Positions 16,925-25,528 of a stretch of 64,000 bases of DNA are shown piece by piece (within the stretch, counting starts at the first letter, position 1; each line of letters starts with the position of its first letter). The notes beneath the pieces are model-generated. The model saw nothing but the letters and a program-made list of their open reading frames with translations, did no database searches and was not told the origin of the DNA. The position numbers and the translations under genes were made by a program. Source of the stretch: Senimuribacter sp049852125 (lineage in GTDB: Bacteria > Bacillota > Clostridia > Peptostreptococcales > Anaerovoracaceae); assembly GCF_049852125.1 (NCBI RefSeq), contig NZ_CP187532.1, positions 930,001-994,000 on the forward strand. Direction: 5' to 3'.

Positions 16925-18298
16925 ATGAAGCCGATTGAAAATATCGATATAGAATGGAAAGAAATTTTCGTAGATGACGTCAAGAAAGAAGTTATCGCTT
17001 TTGCCAATGGAGCAGGCGGCACGCTTTACATTGGAATTAGAAACGATGGTACGATCAAAGGCGTGGAAGATCCTGACGCAGTTATGCTGCGGGCGTCGTC
17101 AGCGCTTTCAGATGCGATTATGCCGGACATTATGCCCTTTGTAAAGATCAGAACCGTTGAACGGGAAGGTAAACCTGTGGTTGAAATTGCGGTGCAGACG
17201 GGAACTCGGCGTCCATATTATCTGAAAAGTAAAGGATTGAGATCCTCTGGCGTATATGTGCGGCAGGGCAGCGCGTCGATTCCTGTCAGCGATGAGGGAA
17301 TTCGTCAAATGATACTGGAAAGCAGCGGCAAATCCTACGAAGAAAGCCGCAGCATGGAGCAAAATCTTACCTTTTCTGCATTAGAAGTGGAGATGGCGAA
17401 AAAATCTATCGAGTTTGGACAGCCGCAAATGCGCAACCTCCATCTCATTGGAGAGGACGGATTATATACTAATCTGGCGCGCCTTTTATCGGATCAGTGT
17501 GATCATAGTATCAAAGTCGCAATTTTTCAGGGCAGAGAGAAGGAAGTTTTTCATAGCCGGAAAGAGTTTTCCGGGTCTTTGTTGAAACAGCTGTACAGCG
17601 TATATGAACTGATTGATCTCAGCAACAAGACCAAAGCGACCTTTTCAGGACTTGATAGAATCGATCAGCGAGATTATCCGGAGGACGCCATCAGAGAAGC
17701 TTTGCTTAACTGTATTGTACATCGTGATTACGGGTTCAGCGCGAGTACCTTGATTAATATTTACGAGGATCGCTTGGAGTTTGTTTCTCTGGGAGGTCTG
17801 GTGCAGGGACTGTCTCTTGACGCGATTTTTATGGGCGCTTCACAGTCCAGAAATCCCAATCTGGCGGCGGTATTTTATCGTTTGGGTCTGATTGAAAGCT
17901 ACGGAACTGGCATCAGCAAAATTATGCGCTTATATCAGGCAGAAGCGAAACAGCCGAAGATTGAGACGGCAGAGGGTGCGTTCCGGGTGACGCTGCCAAA
18001 CTGTAATGAAAATGAGTTTCTTTATGCAAAAGAGGTTTCGCGGAAAACCGGCGCTGCCGTCCATGAACTTTCTTACGGATTAACCAAAACTAGTGCGCCG
18101 ACACCTTTTCTGACAGAGGAAGAAAGGCTGCTTCGTTATGTGAGAGAGCACGGTGCGATAACAAGAAAGGAAGCGGAGGCGCTTTTACAAGTGAAGACCA
18201 CCAAAGCATATCATGCCTTGAGAAAGCTGTGTGAAGCCGGGGTCTTACGTGAATATGGAAATGGCCGGAGCCGGATTTACATCGGAAGGAGTGATTGA
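16925..18298 (+). CDS. AlbA_2 (Schlafen-like) domain / GHKL ATPase / winged-helix regulator
   Basis: Predicted DNA-binding regulator of 457 residues. The N-terminal AlbA_2 domain (about 1-130) shows 'EVIAFANGAGGTLYIGIRNDGTIKGV' and 'YYLKSKGLRSSGVYVRQGS'. A histidine-kinase-like ATPase domain follows ('REALLNCIVHRDYGFSAS', 'LEFVSLGGLVQGLSLD', 'RLGLIESYGTGISKIMRLY'), and the C-terminus is a winged helix ('ITRKEAEALLQVKTTKAYH'). This three-part build is common in clostridia and annotated as transcriptional regulator or putative ATP-binding protein; targets are unknown. I use the ATG at 16925, eight bases after AAGGGGG, rather than the GTG at 16907. It is monocistronic, with its own promoter. Confidence 0.9.
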   Translation: MKPIENIDIEWKEIFVDDVKKEVIAFANGAGGTLYIGIRNDGTIKGVEDPDAVMLRASSALSDAIMPDIMPFVKIRTVEREGKPVVEIAVQTGTRRPYYLKSKGLRSSGVYVRQGSASIPVSDEGIRQMILESSGKSYEESRSMEQNLTFSALEVEMAKKSIEFGQPQMRNLHLIGEDGLYTNLARLLSDQCDHSIKVAIFQGREKEVFHSRKEFSGSLLKQLYSVYELIDLSNKTKATFSGLDRIDQRDYPEDAIREALLNCIVHRDYGFSASTLINIYEDRLEFVSLGGLVQGLSLDAIFMGASQSRNPNLAAVFYRLGLIESYGTGISKIMRLYQAEAKQPKIETAEGAFRVTLPNCNENEFLYAKEVSRKTGAAVHELSYGLTKTSAPTPFLTEEERLLRYVREHGAITRKEAEALLQVKTTKAYHALRKLCEAGVLREYGNGRSRIYIGRSD

Positions 18299-18347
18299 AG
18301 ATAGAAGTTTGTTTTCACGCGTTTACCGTGTCAAAGCTCTGGTTGAG

Positions 18348-18376
18348 TTGTAAATTATTGTTAATTGGTGTATAAT
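18348..18376 (+). promoter_or_regulatory. Sigma-A promoter of the lemA operon
   Basis: TTGTAA (18348-18353), 17-base spacer, TATAAT (18371-18376), 49 bases before the lemA start. Confidence 0.75.
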
Positions 18377-18425
18377 CAATCAAAGAAAAAGAACTATGTT
18401 AAAGTAAATAACGGGAGGTATCAAT

Positions 18426-18980
18426 ATGATCATTGGTATTATTATCGCTGTGGTTGTTCTGATTCTTGTAATCTGGATTATCAGCGGCTATAACGGATTT
18501 ATCAGAGGAAAAAACAACGTAGAGGAAAGCTTTGCTACTATGGACGTCTATCTGAAAAAGAGATATGATTTGATTCCTAATCTGGTAGAAACCGTTAAGG
18601 GATACGCATCTCATGAGAAAGAAACGCTCAGTCAGGTGGTAGCGGCCAGAAATATGGCGCAGGGCGCGGGAACAATAGAGGAAAAAATCGCCGGTGAAAA
18701 TGCGTTGACGGGGACGTTGAAAAGTCTCTTTGCAATAGCGGAGAATTATCCGGATTTAAAAGCGAATACCAACTTCCTTGATCTTCAGAACCAGTTGAAG
18801 CGAGTAGAAGAAGATATTGCTAACGCTCGGAAATATTATAACGCTGTGGTTAAGATTTTTAATAACAAATGCGAGATGTTCCCAAGTAACATTCTGGCAG
18901 GGATATTCCATTTTCAAAAGAAACCGATGTTTGAAGTGGATGCTGACGATGAAAGACGGAATGTAAAGGTGGAATTCTGA
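18426..18980 (+). CDS. LemA family membrane protein
   Basis: 184-residue protein with one N-terminal transmembrane helix (about 2-21) and a helical bundle containing the LemA signatures 'YNGFIRGKNNVEESFATMDVYLKKRYDLIPNLVETVKGYA' (in two parts) and 'YPDLKANTNFLDLQNQL', 'EEDIANARKYYNAVVKIFNN'. LemA proteins have no agreed molecular role. The stop overlaps the DUF2207 start (TGATG), the standard partner in many Firmicutes, so the two are very likely a membrane complex. A GGGAGG site precedes the ATG. Confidence 0.95.
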   Translation: MIIGIIIAVVVLILVIWIISGYNGFIRGKNNVEESFATMDVYLKKRYDLIPNLVETVKGYASHEKETLSQVVAARNMAQGAGTIEEKIAGENALTGTLKSLFAIAENYPDLKANTNFLDLQNQLKRVEEDIANARKYYNAVVKIFNNKCEMFPSNILAGIFHFQKKPMFEVDADDERRNVKVEF

Positions 18981-20863
18981 TGAGAAGGATGAGAAGGTTA
19001 TTTTGTGCGTTAATAGCAGCGGCGCTTCTTTTGAGCTGCTGTTTGTTTTCCAGCGCGTCGGTTTATGCGGCCGGCGGCTATGAGACAAATCGATTCGACG
19101 TGGAAATGACAGTAGAAGAAAATCATGTGATTCATGTTACTGAAACGATAAAAGTTGATTTTAAAGCTGCGCGACACGGTATTTTTCGATATGTCCCCTT
19201 TGAGGACGGCATTTACACGATCAAAAACCTGCGCGCGGAGGGTGAGTCTTACAGCACAGAGACGATCAGAGAAAACGGTACGGCGCAGAGTATCCTGAAG
19301 GTCGGTGATGCAGATCGGACGATTACAGGCAAGCATACGTATATCATCAGTTATGATATCGTAGGCTACGAGGATAAAACGGCTGACGCGGACTTTCTGG
19401 CTGTCGATGTTTTGCCTACCGGATGGGAGTCTTCTATCAAAAAGGTATCTGTCAAAGTGTCGCTGCCCAAGCCTATCGACCCGGCGCGCGTAGAGGTTTA
19501 TTCCGGCAGCTATGGGCTTGAAGGCAATCCCCTGCAGGTAAAGGCTAATTATCACGAGAAAGATAATACCATTACATTGCATGCTGAGAACCTTTATCAG
19601 GGCGCGGGGATTACTCTGCGGGCTGAATTGCCGGAAGGATATTGGCAGGGAGCCGCGAACAGGGATTGGTTGGTATGGCTGTTGACGGGCGCTTTAATTG
19701 CGCTGCCGCTGATTATGGGACTGCTTTGGCTGATGTTCGGACGGGATACAAAGATCGTTAAGACCGTAGAATTTTATCCTCCGCAGGATCTGACCCCAGC
19801 AGAAATCGGATATATTATAGACGACATAGTAGATAACAAGGATCTGGCCTCTATGATCATGTATTATGCGGATAAGGGCTGGTTGTCTGTAAGAGAATAT
19901 ACGAGGGATCAATTTGAGTTGACGCGTCTTACTTCTATTGATCCGAAAGAAAAGGCCTTTTCGAAAACTTTGTTTCACGCGCTTTTTGAAGAAGGCGACG
20001 TGGTTCGTATGGATCAATTGCCAAAAGGCTTTAGCGATCAGTTTCTTGCGGCCAGAGACCAGCTGAAAAGCTGGTATAGCGGCGACCGTGTGTTAACAAC
20101 TACTGCTTCTAAGGTGATCCGGGGAATCGGTATGGCTTTGATGTTTGTGCCGGCAATAGCGTCTATTACGGCAGGTTCCTTTTTCTCCTTTAATTATCTG
20201 TGGATGATAGCGCTGATTCCGTCCATCATTCTGCTTCTGATAGGGTTATGCATGGATATTAGTGTTTTTGACCGCAGAGATGTGTACAGTAAGGGGAAAA
20301 AGCTGTTGCTTAGTATGATTGGTTCAGCTTTAGGTCTGATAGGACTTGGCATTGGCGCTGGTGTGGTGGCTATATCAATGGAACAGGAGCTGCTTGCGCT
20401 GCTTACTTTGGTCTCAGGCATTGTTACATTTATCTTTGTGTTGATCATGGGCAAGCGAACAGATTACGGAGCTAAATTGCAGAGCCAGATTCTGGGCTTC
20501 CGCAATTTTATTGAGACGGCGGAACTGGAAAAGCTGGAATTGCTGGTCGAGGATGATCCAGAGTACTTTTTCAATATTTTGCCGTATGCTTATGTTATGG
20601 GGCTATCAGATAAATGGGCTAAAAAATTTGAAAATATACGTTTGGAAGCGCCGTCATACTATTCAGGATATGGTGGAGATCCGATATTTACTGCTATGTG
20701 GTACAGCCATATGTTCAGGAGCTGTAGCAGAGGATTTACAGACAGCGTGACGAAAAGCATGATTGCTTCCAGCGGTGACAGCGGCGGAAGGCATTCCAGC
20801 GGCTTTGGCGGCGGTGGATTCTCTGGCGGAGGCTTCGGCGGCGGCGGAGGTGGAAGCTGGTGA
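18980..20863 (+). CDS. DUF2207 membrane protein (LemA partner)
   Basis: 627-residue envelope protein. It has a signal peptide (1-30), an extracytoplasmic beta-rich DUF2207 domain (about 31-215, 'YETNRFDVEMTVEENHVIHV', 'HGIFRYVPFEDG'), a transmembrane helix near 232-250, a cytoplasmic segment ('DLTPAEIGYIIDD'), further helices near 385-435 and 450-490, and a Gly-Ser-rich C-terminus that ends in repeated GGGGF motifs. This domain order and the glycine tail are typical of the family. Function is unknown. It lies between lemA and a helicase gene, overlapping both; its glycine-rich end doubles as the ribosome site for the helicase. Confidence 0.93.
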   Translation: MRRMRRLFCALIAAALLLSCCLFSSASVYAAGGYETNRFDVEMTVEENHVIHVTETIKVDFKAARHGIFRYVPFEDGIYTIKNLRAEGESYSTETIRENGTAQSILKVGDADRTITGKHTYIISYDIVGYEDKTADADFLAVDVLPTGWESSIKKVSVKVSLPKPIDPARVEVYSGSYGLEGNPLQVKANYHEKDNTITLHAENLYQGAGITLRAELPEGYWQGAANRDWLVWLLTGALIALPLIMGLLWLMFGRDTKIVKTVEFYPPQDLTPAEIGYIIDDIVDNKDLASMIMYYADKGWLSVREYTRDQFELTRLTSIDPKEKAFSKTLFHALFEEGDVVRMDQLPKGFSDQFLAARDQLKSWYSGDRVLTTTASKVIRGIGMALMFVPAIASITAGSFFSFNYLWMIALIPSIILLLIGLCMDISVFDRRDVYSKGKKLLLSMIGSALGLIGLGIGAGVVAISMEQELLALLTLVSGIVTFIFVLIMGKRTDYGAKLQSQILGFRNFIETAELEKLELLVEDDPEYFFNILPYAYVMGLSDKWAKKFENIRLEAPSYYSGYGGDPIFTAMWYSHMFRSCSRGFTDSVTKSMIASSGDSGGRHSSGFGGGGFSGGGFGGGGGGSW

Positions 20864-22746
20864 TATACAGCGAAAACCTGAATTATCTAGCGTCGTACTA
20901 CGAGAAAATTTACCGGAACAATACTGGCGGTAAAATCGCGAGAAAAAAGGGTAAGAATCTGGCTAATTATAAGAGAAGGCTAAAAGCCAGACTTCGAAAA
21001 ATCGTACGTGAGAAAAGAATGCAGCCCGCTGGTCCAGGAGAGTCAAAGGATGCCCATATTCGCGCCAATTCTCTCTCCAGAGATGTGAATCTTTATGGAA
21101 CGGATTTTGATAAAAATACATTTTATGAGCAGGTTCGCCTTTTGGCAGAGGCGGATCTGCGTATTTTTGCAGAGTGCTATCCTGCTTTTACAGGCTCTAT
21201 AGCCGCTGTTTTTATGGGAGACAGGCAGGTGGATAAACGGATGTGCAAAATGTCCTTGGTGTATTATTATCAGAATTATTATCTGGTTCGTTTGATTAAG
21301 GGGGATATTTCGAAAATGATGCCGGATTCACCGGTGATGCAGTATCCGCAGGCGCGAAACATGAGACGAAGATTCATCCTTCATATTGGACCGACCAATT
21401 CTGGAAAAACCTATGACGCTATTGAACGATTGAAATCCGCTTCCTGCGGCGTTTATTTAGGACCCTTGCGGCTGTTGGCATTGGAAATTCATGATAAAAT
21501 GGCTGAAAGCGGCGTCCCGTGCAATATGGTTACCGGAGAAGAAGAAATGATTGAGCCATATGCGCTGGTGACGGCCAGCACGATTGAGATGCTGGATGAT
21601 AGTTTACAGTATGACATAGCGGTGATTGATGAAGCGCAGATGCTGGCAGACCCTCATAGAGGACACAATTGGACGAAAGCTATTTTAGGGCTTTGCGCGA
21701 GGGAGATTCATGTCTGTATGGCTCCGGAAAGTGAAGCGGTAGTAAAGAAATTGATTCATATGTGCGGAGACCGTTATGAAGTAGTGCGGCATCAAAGAAA
21801 TACAGAGTTGTTTTTCCTGCCGGAACCTTTTTCTTTGGAGAATGTGCGGGACGGAGACGCTTTGATCGTATTTTCAAAAAAATCTGTGCTCAAGCTGTCA
21901 TCTTTATTGGAAGAAAGAGGCGTGGCGAGCAGCGTGATTTACGGCAATTTGCCGCCGGCAGCGCGAAAGGAACAGATTTATCGTTTTATATCGGGACAGA
22001 CTCAGGTTGTGGTCAGCACGGATGCGATCGGGATGGGTGTGAATTTGCCAATTCGGAGAGTGGTCTTCATGGAGACGGAGAAATATAACGGACGAGTGAT
22101 GCGGCCGTTGAAGCCTGAGGAGGTTCGACAGATAGCAGGCCGGGCGGGGCGACTTGGAATGTATGAGGAGGGCTTTGTGCAGGCAGCCAGGGATATGTTA
22201 GCAATCCAGGAAGCGCTGCTCTGTCCACCGGAAGAATTACAATATGTTTTTGCGGGCTTTGCGGAAAGCTTATTGGACATTCCCGCGGAGCTTCCGGCAA
22301 TTTTAAGCACATGGGAGAAGATGGGGCATTCTCGCTTTTTTCGCATGATGTCAGTAGAGGAAACTCTGATTCGATATCGTTATCTGCAAAAGCTTGTGGA
22401 AGTAAAGGGAAGCTGCTTGCGTCTGTCAGACTGCGATAAGCATCAGGTTTATCAACTGATTGCCTGTCCATGTGATACGAGAGAAAAATCGGTAATGGAA
22501 TTGCTGGCGGATTATCTGTTGGATATTTTAGAGAGGGGACGCATCAGCTTGCGTTTTCCTGTTCTCACAGGAGAGGAATCTCTGCAGGCGCTGGAAAGTC
22601 ATTATAAGTGTCTGGATCTGTACCACCAGGTCAGCAGTAGATTCGGCTTTTCTTATGAAAAGCATGGGCTGGATGTGGAAAAGAGGATCTGCGTAGATAA
22701 AATCAATAATATACTTACTGCAGATATTGACAAATCCGGCAAGTAA
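20860..22746 (+). CDS. SUV3-like DExH helicase
   Basis: 628-residue superfamily 2 helicase resembling mitochondrial SUV3, an RNA helicase. Motifs: I 'HIGPTNSGKT' (about 171-180), Ia 'YLGPLRLLA', Ib 'TASTIEM', II 'VIDEAQM' (DEAQ), IV-V 'VVVSTDAIGMGVNLP' and VI 'QIAGRAGR'. An N-terminal ~165-residue helical region precedes the core and a helical C-terminal region follows. Translation starts at GTG 20860 inside the DUF2207 stop, with a perfect GGAGGTGG six bases upstream, so it is coupled to DUF2207. Coupling of a putative RNA helicase to LemA/DUF2207 is unexpected. Confidence 0.88.
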   Translation: MIYSENLNYLASYYEKIYRNNTGGKIARKKGKNLANYKRRLKARLRKIVREKRMQPAGPGESKDAHIRANSLSRDVNLYGTDFDKNTFYEQVRLLAEADLRIFAECYPAFTGSIAAVFMGDRQVDKRMCKMSLVYYYQNYYLVRLIKGDISKMMPDSPVMQYPQARNMRRRFILHIGPTNSGKTYDAIERLKSASCGVYLGPLRLLALEIHDKMAESGVPCNMVTGEEEMIEPYALVTASTIEMLDDSLQYDIAVIDEAQMLADPHRGHNWTKAILGLCAREIHVCMAPESEAVVKKLIHMCGDRYEVVRHQRNTELFFLPEPFSLENVRDGDALIVFSKKSVLKLSSLLEERGVASSVIYGNLPPAARKEQIYRFISGQTQVVVSTDAIGMGVNLPIRRVVFMETEKYNGRVMRPLKPEEVRQIAGRAGRLGMYEEGFVQAARDMLAIQEALLCPPEELQYVFAGFAESLLDIPAELPAILSTWEKMGHSRFFRMMSVEETLIRYRYLQKLVEVKGSCLRLSDCDKHQVYQLIACPCDTREKSVMELLADYLLDILERGRISLRFPVLTGEESLQALESHYKCLDLYHQVSSRFGFSYEKHGLDVEKRICVDKINNILTADIDKSGK

Positions 22747-22774
22747 AAGTTTGCGGAAGGAGCGTGTTCTTGAC

Positions 22775-23374
22775 ATGGAGAAGGATTTAAGAAGGAAAAT
22801 TGTGCGGTTGGCTGTTTGGATAGCCGTGATTTTTGTGGCGCTGACGGCGGGGACGGCTGTTTATTTTGGCAGTGATACGGCGTCTGCACAGGAGATTGTG
22901 GCAATGTATGCGCCCAAAGCGCAGGATATGATAGATGAGAATGGCGCACTCTCTATTATAAAGCTGCTATTAAGCAATATCTTCGCTTGTGCGATGTGTG
23001 TGGGTCTGGGATTTATTCCGTTTATTTTCCTCCCTGCGCTCAGTGTAATTTCTAATGCTGCATTGATTGGAGCTTTGCTGGGGTTGGGGGCGGCCAGCGG
23101 TATCATGCCGGTGGCCAAAACAATTGTGTTTGGATTGCTACCCCATGGAATTTTCGAGCTTCCGGCATTCTTTTTGTCTATGGCTATGGGGATCTATCTT
23201 TGCAAGCAGCTGTCCCGAAAAATTTTGGGGCGAGCTAAGGAGGAAAGGGTTCTGCCGGTCTTAAATGGTTTGGCGAAGACTTTCGTTCTGGGAGCGATAC
23301 CTTTGCTGATTGTCGCGGCGTTGATAGAATGCTATATTACGCCGGCGCTGATGACTTGGGCAGGATTATCGTAG
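22775..23374 (+). CDS. SpoIIM / stage II sporulation protein M family membrane protein
   Basis: 199-residue integral membrane protein with about five helices. The conserved segment 'IKLLLSNIFACAMCVGLGFIP' followed by 'VFGLLPHGIFELPAFFLSMAMG' is the SpoIIM signature. True SpoIIM acts in septal peptidoglycan dissolution during engulfment, but many homologues of this size belong to the broader DUF95 group with unknown roles, so sporulation is not proven. I use the ATG at 22775, with GGAAGGAG about 12 bases upstream; an in-frame TTG at 22727 overlaps the helicase end. Followed by a terminator. Confidence 0.87.
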   Translation: MEKDLRRKIVRLAVWIAVIFVALTAGTAVYFGSDTASAQEIVAMYAPKAQDMIDENGALSIIKLLLSNIFACAMCVGLGFIPFIFLPALSVISNAALIGALLGLGAASGIMPVAKTIVFGLLPHGIFELPAFFLSMAMGIYLCKQLSRKILGRAKEERVLPVLNGLAKTFVLGAIPLLIVAALIECYITPALMTWAGLS

Positions 23375-23403
23375 AACAGGGTAAGCGCTCTGTTTATTGT
23401 TGT

Positions 23404-23437
23404 AAATTCGCTTGTGCGTAGGGCAAGCGAATTTTTT
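23404..23437 (+). terminator. Intrinsic terminator after the SpoIIM-family gene
   Basis: AAATTCGCTTG pairs with CAAGCGAATTT around a nine-base loop, followed by T residues. It closes the unit that begins at lemA. Confidence 0.9.
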
Positions 23438-23513
23438 ACGTGGTGGGTATGCTCTGGCACATTTGTGTTCTTCGCGGCATAGGATAAATGAGACTAAAAA
23501 ATGGAGGAATACT

Positions 23514-24056
23514 ATGCCAAGTGTATTTTTAAGCCCGTCCACACAGGAATATAACCAATTTGTCAACGGGGGTACAGAGGAATATTACGCGAATCTGATC
23601 GCTGACGCTATGGTGCCTTATTTGAGAGCCAGCGGTATCAGTTTCAGCCGCAATAATCCGGGCGGTACGGTAACGGATTCAATTGCAAGTTCCAACGCGG
23701 GAACCTATGACTTTCATCTGGCCATTCATTCTAACGCCGCTCCGCCTAATATGTCCGGCGCGATTCAAGGACCAGATGTTTACTACTACAGAGATTCGAC
23801 AGCAGGACAGAGGGATGCTGAAATTATCGCGAATAATTTGAAGCAGATCTATCCAAATCCATCGTTAGTTACAACTGTGCCTACGACTACGTTGGCGGAG
23901 CTTCGCAGAACGAAAGCGCCTGCGGTATTAGTGGAGGTTGCCTATCACGATAATGTGGAGGACGCCAACTGGATCAAGAATAATGTAGATTCCATAGGAA
24001 GAAATCTTGCGCTGTCCGTAGCGGATATTTTAGGAGTGCCGTTCGTAGAGGCGTGA
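23514..24056 (+). CDS. N-acetylmuramoyl-L-alanine amidase (Amidase_3), no signal peptide
   Basis: Predicted zinc amidase of 180 residues that cleaves the MurNAc-L-Ala bond. Visible motifs are 'VFLSPSTQEYN' at the N-terminus where classical members have DPGHGG, 'GGTEEYYANLIADAM', 'FHLAIHSNAAPP' with a zinc His, and 'PAVLVEVAYHDNVEDANWI' with the catalytic Glu. The short LSPSTQ-type variant is known in Firmicutes. There is no signal peptide or wall-binding domain, so it would act after lysis, inside a mother cell, or through unconventional release. The ATG at 23514 follows a GGAGG site; upstream in-frame sequence is not coding. Confidence 0.88.
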   Translation: MPSVFLSPSTQEYNQFVNGGTEEYYANLIADAMVPYLRASGISFSRNNPGGTVTDSIASSNAGTYDFHLAIHSNAAPPNMSGAIQGPDVYYYRDSTAGQRDAEIIANNLKQIYPNPSLVTTVPTTTLAELRRTKAPAVLVEVAYHDNVEDANWIKNNVDSIGRNLALSVADILGVPFVEA

Positions 24057-24110
24057 CTGTTCTGATATAGCAGGGAGCAATGTCTTCCGTTCAGGTAGAC
24101 AGAAAAAGAG

Positions 24111-24148
24111 TTAAGGGAATTCTGCAGCAATAGCGGATTCCCTTAACA
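24111..24148. other. Perfect 11-bp inverted repeat between amidase and methyltransferase genes
   Basis: GTTAAGGGAAT and ATTCCCTTAAC flank a 16-base loop. No T-run follows on either strand, so it is either a weak terminator, an mRNA end-stabilising hairpin or an operator. Confidence 0.55.
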
Positions 24149-24217
24149 CTGTCAGAGCATTGAAGCATTTCAGAAATTATGATAAAATGAAAATAATAAG
24201 AGAGAAAAGAGGAAGCT

Positions 24218-25378
24218 ATGAACCAGTTAGAAAAGTGCTTGACAGATATTTTCGAAAGTGGAAATCTGATTCGAATGATTTTTTCAAATAAAAGAAAAAG
24301 GTCTCTGGCGTACCATAAGGTTATCATTCGTCCTGTGAAAATATCCGGAAAAGTGATGTTCCAGACGGAATATACCTTTGATAAAAAAGTGAGCCATGAG
24401 AATTTAGATCGGCCGTCGGCTCTGGCAAAGGCGAAATCCCTGACAGCAGATGATTTTAAGCAGGTCAATATCTTTACGACAGCGGAGGATATCCAGATAC
24501 TCGCAGCAAAACCGGACAAGCCGCATATTATGACGAGGCCAGCCACACGGGGCATGCCGACTTTAGAGCATAACAGAACGAAGCAGTATGTCATTCCTGA
24601 CGGACAGCCGTGCGATTTTCTTATTCGTTTGGGGGTTATGGAGCAAAGCGGAAAGGTCGTACAGCGTCATTACAGCAAATTTCGACAAATAAACAGGTAT
24701 TTGGAAATCGTGGAAGACGTTTTTCCTTATCTTCCTACAGACAGAACACTTCGAATTATTGATTTCGGATGCGGTAAGGCTTATCTGACCTTCGCCCTGT
24801 ATCATTATCTGAAGACAATAAAACACCGTGATGTGGAAATCATAGGTTTGGATTTGAAAAAAGACGTCATTGCCTTCTGCAGCAAGGTGGCAGAGGATCT
24901 TCATTATGAAGGACTTCACTTTTTGCTTGGTGATATTGCGGATTTTACCAGTGATCGAGCTGATATGGTGGTGACACTTCACGCCTGTGACACCGCTACA
25001 GATTACGCGCTGATTCACGCCGTTTCTTGGGGCGCGCCTGTGATTCTCTCAGTTCCGTGCTGTCAGCATGAGCTTTTTTCACAGATACACAATGATATAC
25101 ACCAGCCTATGTTGAAATACGGCATTTTGAAGGACCGGCTGACAGAGTATCTGACAGACGGCCTGCGGGGGTTGAAGCTGGAAGCTGCCGGTTACGACGT
25201 AGCTATGATTGAATTTACAAGTCTGGAGCATACTGCTCGCAATATTATGATCAAAGGGATTCTGCCGAAGTATCCGAGCGCGTCCAAGGCTGCGGCATCT
25301 CAGGCTCAATACGAAGCCCTTCGGGATTTTTATCAGGTTAAGCCTACGATAGATCAGCTGCCCCAGTTGGAGAGATAG
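24218..25378 (+). CDS. Class I SAM-dependent methyltransferase (Methyltransf_32 type)
   Basis: 386-residue cytoplasmic protein. The C-terminal half holds a Rossmann methyltransferase: SAM motif 'LRIIDFGCGKAYLTFALYHYL' (about 183-203), acidic loop 'VEIIGLDLKKDVIAFC', and the family-specific 'TLHACDTATDYAL' and 'SVPCCQHE' that characterise Methyltransf_32 proteins (METTL25/RRNAD1 and GSTCD relatives), suggesting an RNA target. The N-terminal ~150 residues form a basic domain ('KRKRSLAYHKVIIRPVKIS') that may bind RNA; that part is inference. An AGAGGAAG site precedes the ATG. Confidence 0.85.
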   Translation: MNQLEKCLTDIFESGNLIRMIFSNKRKRSLAYHKVIIRPVKISGKVMFQTEYTFDKKVSHENLDRPSALAKAKSLTADDFKQVNIFTTAEDIQILAAKPDKPHIMTRPATRGMPTLEHNRTKQYVIPDGQPCDFLIRLGVMEQSGKVVQRHYSKFRQINRYLEIVEDVFPYLPTDRTLRIIDFGCGKAYLTFALYHYLKTIKHRDVEIIGLDLKKDVIAFCSKVAEDLHYEGLHFLLGDIADFTSDRADMVVTLHACDTATDYALIHAVSWGAPVILSVPCCQHELFSQIHNDIHQPMLKYGILKDRLTEYLTDGLRGLKLEAAGYDVAMIEFTSLEHTARNIMIKGILPKYPSASKAAASQAQYEALRDFYQVKPTIDQLPQLER

Positions 25379-25465
25379 AGCGGCGGTTGTATCATAAAAT
25401 TGGAAAAAGCAACAATGTTTTTGCATTTTTTTTGTGATTATTACTGTGTATACACACAGAAACTA

Positions 25466-25494
25466 TTGATCAATCACAGAAAATGAGGTATAAT
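25466..25494 (+). promoter_or_regulatory. Sigma-A promoter of typA
   Basis: TTGATC (25466-25471), 17-base spacer, TATAAT (25489-25494), 35 bases before the start. A 12-base palindrome TGTGTATACACA sits upstream at 25445-25456. Confidence 0.75.
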
Positions 25495-25528
25495 TATATG
25501 ATATTTTGTATGTAAAAGAGGAAAGTTA

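Noticed and set aside
18316..18330. CGCGTTTNCCGT motif also seen near 33082 and 33239
   Set aside because: Three loosely similar 12-mers in different contexts with no dyad symmetry or fixed distance to a gene; likely chance.
23440..23475. Third sigma-54-like box (TGGCAC near 23456)
   Set aside because: The -12 part reads TGTT instead of TTGC at the required distance, so it fails the consensus.
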